NCBI GenBank assembly: GCA_021791715.1
Contig: JAJYWB010000013.1
Coordinates: forward strand, 1-64,000
From: Planctomycetota bacterium
GTDB lineage: Bacteria; Planctomycetota; Planctomycetia; Isosphaerales; Isosphaeraceae
Direction of reading: 5' to 3'
Length of the DNA stretch: 64,000 nt
The notes beneath the pieces are model-generated. The model saw nothing but the letters and a program-made list of their open reading frames with translations. It was not told where the DNA came from and searched no databases. Below, piece by piece: positions 56,347 through 64,000 of this stretch. A program made the position numbers and the translations under genes. Numbering within the stretch: the first letter of the stretch is position 1; every line of letters starts with the position of its first letter.

Positions 56347-56784
56347 TTATGAATACTTGATCTGGTTGAGATCGGCGATCTGAAGGCGTTCGAGTTCGGC
56401 GTGGAGATCGAAGACGTCGTCGAAATCGGATCGCGCGTCGGCTTCGTTTTTTTCGAGTTCGCCCGCGTCGATCAGGTTGTAAACGATGTCGCCGATGTGG
56501 GAGGTCGTTTGCAAGCCCCAGCGATCGAGCATCATCCGCGCCATGAAGCCGTACTTTTCGACCGCGAGTTCTTTAACCAGATCGCAGACGTCGCGTCCCG
56601 TGACGTGCTTTCGGATCGGGTCGACGGGCTTTTGGGCGGATTTATCGCCGCGCGGTTTCAGCCGTGCGCGCCTCCGCCGCGATCGCGCCGACGCGATCGC
56701 TTCCAACACGAATTCATACGCGTCGATCGGATACCGCGCGTCGCGCGAGACGACCGAAGCCAACCGATCGCGATCTTCGAACAT
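56347..56784 (-). CDS. Minf_1886/TIGR04138 family protein
   Basis: A 145-residue soluble protein. RYPIDAYEFVLEAI at the start, VTGRDVCDLVKELAVEKYGF, ARMMLDRWGLQTTSHIGDIV and YNLIDAGELEKNE match a conserved family restricted to Planctomycetes and Verrucomicrobia (TIGR04138, Minf_1886). Its function is unknown; conservation across the superphylum suggests a housekeeping role. The ATG at 56784 follows a TTG that some callers would use. An Arg/Lys-rich insertion (RSRRRRARLKPRGDKSAQKP) sits after the first helix. Confidence 0.85.
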   Translation of the reverse strand: MFEDRDRLASVVSRDARYPIDAYEFVLEAIASARSRRRRARLKPRGDKSAQKPVDPIRKHVTGRDVCDLVKELAVEKYGFMARMMLDRWGLQTTSHIGDIVYNLIDAGELEKNEADARSDFDDVFDLHAELERLQIADLNQIKYS

Positions 56785-57050
56785 CAACGGACGCGACCCC
56801 TCGGAACGAACCGAACCCCCGCTCTCGCCGTTCGCACGGACCCCTCCGCGCCCTCGGATTCGGAATCATAGCCGAAGTCGATCGCCGCGGCGAGGCCGAA
56901 TGCGCGTGATTCGGCGCGCGATCCGATCAAGTAAATAATTGTTTGTAAATCTTTAAATATTAATGTGTGGAAATATAGGCGAACGAGCCGGGCCGGCCGA
57001 TCGCGGCGCGTTCGATCGACGATCGGTTCGGTCAGCCGGCGTATCGGCGT

Positions 57051-57536
57051 TTATCGTGGGGTCGTCGCTTTCTTTTTGATCTCACGCGACGCGTAATACC
57101 AAACGCTTTCGTCGGGGCCTCTTGTTATGAACATAAGTGGTTTATTGATCGGCATGATGAATTCTCCGTCGCCGTGGACGAGGAGCGAGAAGAAGCCGAG
57201 CGTTTTTTCGGCGCCGAGTTTATCGAAGCTCGGGGGATAACAGCGGAGGTATTCATAAAAATCAACCCACGTGAATTGACGTTTGGCGTGCCTGCGGATG
57301 ACTTCGCCGGTATATCCTCCGCAGCAGAGGATCGTCGGGTTTAGGAACGGTGGTACGCGTTCGTAAAATTTATTATGAAGGTGGAGGAGGTATTGATCGA
57401 CTTCGCGCAGGCTTTGGAGCGAGTAATCGAGTTTCGATCGGTCGAGTTTGGCGTGATCGTGGAGGTCGCCGTCGGCTCTTAGCGACCCCTCGAAGATCTC
57501 GGCGTAGGCCATCATTTTATCGTTGACGTCGAGCAT
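57051..57536 (-). CDS. Hypothetical soluble protein
   Basis: About 161 residues from the ATG at 57536 (MLDVNDKMMAYAEIFEGSLR). The frame is open upstream to 57785, but that part is basic and reaches the MITE-like element, so I exclude it. Notable segments are SLQSLREVDQYLLHLHNKFY, LNPTILCCGGYTGEVIRRHA and DKLGAEKTLGFFSLLVHGDG, a mixed alpha/beta composition with no membrane helix. The combination of GGYTGEV and a helix before it recalls small domains that monitor phage or Smi1-like proteins, but this is only an impression. Family not recognised. Confidence 0.6.
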   Translation of the reverse strand: MLDVNDKMMAYAEIFEGSLRADGDLHDHAKLDRSKLDYSLQSLREVDQYLLHLHNKFYERVPPFLNPTILCCGGYTGEVIRRHAKRQFTWVDFYEYLRCYPPSFDKLGAEKTLGFFSLLVHGDGEFIMPINKPLMFITRGPDESVWYYASREIKKKATTPR

Positions 57537-57741
57537 CGTGGGGATCCAGGACTTTTCTGGTGGATTTTCAGATCGACCGTCGTCGGTCTCGGCGGGTGAT
57601 CGATCGGCGTTCTTCAGGATAATGCGTCTCCCTCCTTTTCGCCGGCGGTTTGGTTCGAAATCTGCATTGAAATCTTTGAAATTCGCTCCGAAATCGGGTC
57701 GAGCGGCTTTAATTGAACGATCATGAACGAAAGAGAATTTA

Positions 57742-58169
57742 GAGGCTATCCGAAATGTAATCGGCAATTTCGGTGGGATTTGCAATGGAACCGGTTATTG
57801 GGAGGGCGAACCGCCAGGTGAGCCGTCTTGATATGTTTTATACTCGATGCGATAAAACCCGCTTTTTCATAGGGATTTTCCAAAGCGGATCACCTGGAGG
57901 TTCGCCCTCCCAATTTCGGGTTCGCTCTTCCAATTTCGGGTTCGCCCTCCCAATTTCGGGTTCGCTCTTCCAATTTCGGGTTCGCCCTTCCAATTTCGGG
58001 TTCGCCCTCCCAATTTCGTGTTCGCCCTTCCAATTTCGTGTTCGCCCTTCCGATTTCGGGTTCGCCCTTCCGATTTCGGGTTCGCCCTTCCAATTTCGTG
58101 TTCTCCCTCCCGATTTCGTGTTCTCCCTCAAATCTCGCCGAATACGCGGTATTCTTTCCGGATAGCCTC
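57742..58169. mobile_element. MITE-like element copy 3 with 20-bp tandem expansion
   Basis: Terminal inverted repeats GAGGCTATCCGAAATG (left) and GAGGCTATCCGGAAAG (right, reverse complement) bound a 428-bp element, with TTA on the left and TAA on the right. The inner inverted repeat is at 57800-57911. Its right arm is followed by 11 tandem 20-bp units. The right end matches the ends at 4891 and 31138. No frame. Confidence 0.8.
57911..58130. repeat. Eleven 20-bp tandem units
   Basis: Units of the form CAATTTCGGGTTCGCCCTTC start at 57911 and repeat every 20 bp to 58130, with a few base variants. They appear derived from the TTCGCCCTCCC arm of the neighbouring inverted repeat. Confidence 0.92.
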
Positions 58170-58341
58170 TAACATCATACAAATTCTTTAAAAATAATCA
58201 TACTAAAACATTATCATTATTAGTAAGACTTCGAAATAACGATCGGTTTCGTGATCTTGCCGGGGTTTGATCGCGGCTATAGATTGGGTTCAGGGTTGCG
58301 GGCGATTCTGATGATGGATACGGGATAAAACGACCTTCTCG

Positions 58342-61300
58342 GTTTAAATCCGCTCCCGATCATGTGATCGGGAGAAACGGTAGCGCCCGTACGCGACGTT
58401 CGAGCCGATCCTGTTTCAATCCGCTCCCGATCATGTGATCGGGAGAAACGACGGCCACCAGACGGCTTGGGCCGAACTTGTAGTTTCAATCCGCTCCCGA
58501 TCATGTGATCGGGAGAAACGGAGACAATTGAACGAAAGCGGCTCAAGTTGATCGTTTCAATCCGCTCCCGATCATGTGATCGGGAGAAACGACGTCAACC
58601 TGTACAGGTTATGACGCGAGTGAGTTTCAATCCGCTCCCGATCATGTGATCGGGAGAAACGAGATCGGCTCGTCGTTCGGCCGATTCGACACGGTTTCAA
58701 TCCGCTCCCGATCATGTGATCGGGAGAAACGGAAAAAACTCGACGCTCGGCTCCCGAATAAAAAGTTTCAATCCGCTCCCGATCATGTGATCGGGAGAAA
58801 CAATCGGCGAAATATCCTGATCGATTGCTTTTGTGTTTCAATCCGCTCCCGATCATGTGATCGGGAGAAACAGGCGTCTTCGACGGAAAACTGGGTCGCC
58901 AACTGTTTCAATCCGCTCCCGATCATGTGATCGGGAGAAACGATTATCTCGAAGATTCCCATTGTTGCGCTCTTGTTTCAATCCGCTCCCGATCATGTGA
59001 TCGGGAGAAACTACTCGAGGGATTCGAAGGCGCGGATCATGACTGTTTCAATCCGCTCCCGATCATGTGATCGGGAGAAACGATTCTTTCTTATATTCGC
59101 GCCTATACGTATATAGTTTCAATCCGCTCCCGATCATGTGATCGGGAGAAACCTCAAAGGATCCTAGGCCCCTCACGATCGAAGAGTTTCAATCCGCTCC
59201 CGATCATGTGATCGGGAGAAACCATTTCGTTCGCGGCGTCGTGGCCGTCGAACTCGTTTCAATCCGCTCCCGATCATGTGATCGGGAGAAACATATGCAA
59301 AGCACGGGAAGCGCACATCGATAAGTTTCAATCCGCTCCCGATCATGTGATCGGGAGAAACCCCCGGACGCCGTCTGCTATCGGGAGCTTTACAAGTTTC
59401 AATCCGCTCCCGATCATGTGATCGGGAGAAACCCGCTTTTTCGATGGGTCGATCTCCCCCCTCGGGTTTCAATCCGCTCCCGATCATGTGATCGGGAGAA
59501 ACGGATCTTGAATCGATGTTCGACGTTCATTTTTTGTTTCAATCCGCTCCCGATCATGTGATCGGGAGAAACGAGCACCTGATTGAGCGCGACACGATCG
59601 TTTTCCGGTTTCAATCCGCTCCCGATCATGTGATCGGGAGAAACGTCCTCTCGGCGATCAATCGCACGTACACACAACGTTTCAATCCGCTCCCGATCAT
59701 GTGATCGGGAGAAACTCGACGATTCGGGCGTTCCGTTCGAGGTCGAGGGTTTCAATCCGCTCCCGATCATGTGATCGGGAGAAACTGCTCGGAGGTCGAC
59801 GTCACGCGAGGGCTTTAAAGTTTCAATCCGCTCCCGATCATGTGATCGGGAGAAACGGTCACGACGCTGAAAACGGGGACGTCGAAAATACGGTTTCAAT
59901 CCGCTCCCGATCATGTGATCGGGAGAAACAGTTCCATCATCGCATGAACAGTTTTGTTCATGAGTTTCAATCCGCTCCCGATCATGTGATCGGGAGAAAC
60001 CATTCGGAATCGGAATCAACGCAGGCTACCATATGGTTTCAATCCGCTCCCGATCATGTGATCGGGAGAAACCATCGCGCCGGCTACGACGCCGAGGGTT
60101 ACGACCGTTTCAATCCGCTCCCGATCATGTGATCGGGAGAAACAATCGATAATTCTTCATATAACCGATATTGGGAGTTTCAATCCGCTCCCGATCATGT
60201 GATCGGGAGAAACGGTTCCCGACGAACCCGGCGACGCGCCTCCCACGTTTCAATCCGCTCCCGATCATGTGATCGGGAGAAACTCGCAGCCGATTCGTGT
60301 GATGTTGCACACCAAAGTTTCAATCCGCTCCCGATCATGTGATCGGGAGAAACCGAAATTGCTGGATGGAACGAGGGTGTTTTGCTGGTTTCAATCCGCT
60401 CCCGATCATGTGATCGGGAGAAACCCGTCGCGATCGTAACCGGAACGTCTGTAGCCGTTTCAATCCGCTCCCGATCATGTGATCGGGAGAAACGAAGCTT
60501 GGCCAAGCACTTGACAATTACGTCATGTTTCAATCCGCTCCCGATCATGTGATCGGGAGAAACAAGGAAGCCGCCGTCGTCAAGCAGGCTCACGATCTGT
60601 TTCAATCCGCTCCCGATCATGTGATCGGGAGAAACGCGTGTACAGTGTTTACATCATATATTACTATAGGTTTCAATCCGCTCCCGATCATGTGATCGGG
60701 AGAAACACCGTGCGGCCGACTCAATCACCGACGACGACGTGTTTCAATCCGCTCCCGATCATGTGATCGGGAGAAACAACGAGTCCGCGTACGCGTGTGC
60801 GACGCGAATGAGGTTTCAATCCGCTCCCGATCATGTGATCGGGAGAAACGAGTTGATCGGCGCGCATCGGCGTACGGATCGCCGTTTCAATCCGCTCCCG
60901 ATCATGTGATCGGGAGAAACCTCACCGTCTACGGAAAGACGACGCGGAAAACAGGTTTCAATCCGCTCCCGATCATGTGATCGGGAGAAACGGCCGCGCT
61001 GGGGTTGCTTCAGAACGCTCTCACGCAGTTTCAATCCGCTCCCGATCATGTGATCGGGAGAAACGAAGCTGCTCACACCATGAGCCATCCCATTCTAGTT
61101 TCAATCCGCTCCCGATCATGTGATCGGGAGAAACCGCGAGCCACGCGGTGTGCGCCGCGGCGTGATCGTTTCAATCCGCTCCCGATCATGTGATCGGGAG
61201 AAACGGCGGCAAACGAGAGGAATTGTCATTCCTGCAAGTTTCAATCCGCTCCCGATCATGTGATCGGGAGAAACGATCGTCTGGGTTACGATCGTGGTGG

Positions 61301-64000
61301 TGATGGAAGTTTCAATCCGCTCCCGATCATGTGATCGGGAGAAACCTGTCGCGACCGGCCTCACGCAAATGGAAACAAGTTTCAATCCGCTCCCGATCAT
61401 GTGATCGGGAGAAACCGCGAATTTTTGGTCGACGAACGAGGGATGGCTGTTTCAATCCGCTCCCGATCATGTGATCGGGAGAAACGACCATACTCTTATG
61501 TCGGCTCATTTTCTTTATGTTTCAATCCGCTCCCGATCATGTGATCGGGAGAAACGCGTCATTCCGCCCGATTGCGAAATCATCGTTCGGTTTCAATCCG
61601 CTCCCGATCATGTGATCGGGAGAAACGCGGCACTCTAGGATCGACAGCGAAGCAAAAGAGTTTCAATCCGCTCCCGATCATGTGATCGGGAGAAACCCGC
61701 GGTCGGGCGAGGAGGGCTCACGGCCGATCAGTTTCAATCCGCTCCCGATCATGTGATCGGGAGAAACGCGAACAGCGCGAGAGACTACGCAAGCATTTAC
61801 TGTTTCAATCCGCTCCCGATCATGTGATCGGGAGAAACACGGCCGCGTGGACCCTTGTTGTATGTTGTTCTTTGTTTCAATCCGCTCCCGATCATGTGAT
61901 CGGGAGAAACTTGATTTTTTTTCCTATGTTCGCGCCTAACGTATAGTTTCAATCCGCTCCCGATCATGAGATCGGGAGAAACGTCGTGCCAGTCACGATA
62001 GTAACGCCGCGTAGCTGTTTCAATCCGCTCCCGATCATGTGATCGGGAGAAACCTAGGGTGGCGATGCCCTGAAGACGCTGCTTGTGGTTTCAATCCGCT
62101 CCCGATCATGTGATCGGGAGAAACCGCGGCGTCCCACACGCCCCACACGAGAGCCTTGGTTTCAATCCGCTCCCGATCATGTGATCGGGAGAAACGCGTG
62201 GGCTCAGCCGCCGGGATTATCGGATGTATGTTTCAATCCGCTCCCGATCATGTGATCGGGAGAAACGTGGGTGCGTCGCACCGTCGATAAAACCGCTTCG
62301 TTTCAATCCGCTCCCGATCATGTGATCGGGAGAAACCGCCCGAGGTCGTTATCTTCGGCGACGGCCATGGGTTTCAATCCGCTCCCGATCATGTGATCGG
62401 GAGAAACGGCGGCCCGAATCCGTTCCCGGTCGGCCTCGAGGTTTCAATCCGCTCCCGATCATGTGATCGGGAGAAACGTTCCATCATCGCATGAACAGTT
62501 TTGTTCATGAGTTTCAATCCGCTCCCGATCATGTGATCGGGAGAAACCGATCGCAACCCTGTTGTTCGGCAGCAATGAAGAGTTTCAATCCGCTCCCGAT
62601 CATGTGATCGGGAGAAACTGATGATAACGGCGATTGTAGTTTAAGAATTGTAGTTTCAATCCGCTCCCGATCATGTGATCGGGAGAAACGACGACGCGAC
62701 CGTCCAGGATAGAGGGGATGCCGTTTCAATCCGCTCCCGATCATGTGATCGGGAGAAACTCGTCGCCCGTGTCGTCGCGCGGAACGAGCAACGTTTCAAT
62801 CCGCTCCCGATCATGTGATCGGGAGAAACGAATCGGCGAAATATCGTCGTCGATAGCTTTAGTGTTTCAATCCGCTCCCGATCATGTGATCGGGAGAAAC
62901 ATGTTTTGCCTCTCAGTCGCAACCTTAGTTGTTCGTTTCAATCCGCTCCCGATCATGTGATCGGGAGAAACAACTATCGCTATCCGTATCCTCACCCGAT
63001 TCGAGTTTCAATCCGCTCCCGATCATGTGATCGGGAGAAACCGAATACGCGAAGCGCGGTAAGCGTACGTCGATAAGATTCGAGTTTCAATCCGCTCCCG
63101 ATCATGTGATCGGGAGAAACCCTTCTCGCGTCGAATCATAGCTGCCAGAATGAGTTTCAATCCGCTCCCGATCATGTGATCGGGAGAAACTCGACCGCCG
63201 AGCAACGGAATCCGGTACCATTGTTTCAATCCGCTCCCGATCATGTGATCGGGAGAAACGTGCCGGTCGGAACGGTTGCATCCTGTACGAACGTTTCAAT
63301 CCGCTCCCGATCATGTGATCGGGAGAAACGGAACCACGCGAGCGGCAAGACGACGGTACTGGAGTTTCAATCCGCTCCCGATCATGTGATCGGGAGAAAC
63401 CCCTTGTTTTTGTTCTTTGGCATACCGATTAGGGTGTTTCAATCCGCTCCCGATCATGTGATCGGGAGAAACTCGAATCTCATTTAATAGACACGCGCCA
63501 TTGCTGTTTCAATCCGCTCCCGATCATGTGATCGGGAGAAACCCCTCGTTCGTCACCGTTACGGCCGACACCGCTCCCGTTTCAATCCGCTCCCGATCAT
63601 GTGATCGGGAGAAACATCAACTCGCCAAGTTCGACGCCGAACACAATATGTTTCAATCCGCTCCCGATCATGTGATCGGGAGAAACCGCGAACATTCAAT
63701 CCACCCCTCCCGCCGTGGGAGTTTCAATCCGCTCCCGATCATGCGATCGGGAGAAACATAAACCCGCGACACCAATGAGCGAAACAACAGCGTTTCAATC
63801 CGCTCCCGATCATGTGATCGGGAGAAACAGCGTCTCCGGACCGAATTCGTTCTCCACGTCGGTTTCAATCCGCTCCCGATCATGTGATCGGGAGAAACCT
63901 CCAATCCCACGATCACGATCACGGTGTAAAATGTTTCAATCCGCTCCCGATCATGTGATCGGGAGAAACCCGCTCGGCTTAGCGATAGCCGAAAGTTTAG
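58342..64000 (-). CRISPR. CRISPR array, 80 repeats, runs off the right edge
   Basis: Eighty copies of a 37-bp repeat start at 58342, 58413, 58483 and so on to 63933, with a period of 69-73 bp (one 79). Plus-strand repeats begin GTTTCAATCCGCTCCC and end GATCGGGAGAAAC. Spacers are mostly 32-36 nt; the one at 63042-63083 is 42. A 9-10 bp perfect stem (CTCCCGATC/GATCGGGAG) with a 4-nt loop lies inside each repeat. Read on the minus strand the repeat ends GGATTGAAAC, the usual 3' handle of type I and III systems, so transcription is probably leftward. The first repeat (58342, GTTTAAATCC) is degenerate, which fits a trailer at the left and a leader beyond 64000. Variants: one base at 61946 (ATGAG) and one at 63721 (ATGCG). 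Frames read through the array are artefacts. Confidence 0.98.

Noticed and set aside
57537..57785. N-terminal extension of the hypothetical protein at 57051-57536
   Set aside because: Basic, low-similarity sequence that runs into the MITE-like element; the internal ATG at 57536 is more plausible.
58277..63922. Many frames of 60-201 codons across the CRISPR array with repeated SPDHMIGSGLK or SRSHDRERIET segments
   Set aside because: They are translations of the 37-bp repeat in different frames, with spacers in between. No start signals or families.
1..64000. tRNA, rRNA or cas genes
   Set aside because: No tRNA-like cloverleaf, rRNA segment or Cas protein motif was recognised on either strand. 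A covariance-model scan would be needed to exclude small RNA genes.

Overview
The window reads as a chromosomal segment of a planctomycete. Lineage-typical families support this: a DUF1559 pilin-like secreted protein, an adjacent DUF1592/DUF1552 pair, a Minf_1886/TIGR04138-type protein, a serine/threonine kinase with the DWG variant and TPRs, PEP-CTERM proteins, and a secreted protease opening with an LEPR-xLL-like motif. DNA is moderately GC-rich and unusually dense in GATC/CGATCG. Family or genus cannot be fixed from the sequence alone; Isosphaerales or Gemmatales are guesses.

Layout. 1-1.4 kb: array of an 80-bp inverted-repeat element plus 18-bp tandem units. 1.7-9.3 kb: PEP-CTERM protein, mono-haem lipoprotein, M50 membrane protease, a MITE-like element, small unknown genes, a LOG-family protein. 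9.5-16.8 kb: tetrapyrrole cluster with a HemD-HemE fusion, ferrochelatase, protoporphyrinogen oxidase and BluB, with a DUF1559 protein and a small lipoprotein in the middle. 16.9-23.4 kb: PP2C phosphatase, then an LptD-like outer-membrane assembly protein followed 7 bp later by a DgkA-type kinase. 24.1-30.3 kb: very large S8 protease, ribosomal protein bTHX, SirB1-type protein. 30.3-31.5 kb: gene-free repeat region with a second MITE. 31.7-37.1 kb: TlpA-like lipoprotein, an AAA ATPase bracketed by a 62-bp direct repeat, a frameshifted glycosyltransferase.

37.8-42.4 kb: AT-rich polymorphic-toxin locus with two 5'-truncated RHS cassettes, each followed directly by an exported or membrane-anchored candidate immunity gene. 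43-50.8 kb: Kdo hydroxylase, esterase, DUF1552/DUF1592 pair, SAM methyltransferase, Uma2 protein. 51.1-57.5 kb: large kinase with TPRs, PEP-CTERM protein, small conserved genes. 57.7-58.2 kb: third MITE. 58.3-64.0 kb: a CRISPR array of 80 repeats that continues past the right edge. No cas gene lies in the window.

Strongest leads: (1) CRISPR spacer pairs at distant positions that are identical or mostly synonymous variants of one another, suggesting repeated acquisition against diverging relatives of the same invaders; (2) the RHS tip/partner locus, including a short RHS protein with its own signal peptide and a translationally coupled exported partner; (3) a MITE family with a nested inverted repeat and expandable tandem units; (4) the ATPase gene that sits between two copies of the end of its upstream neighbour.
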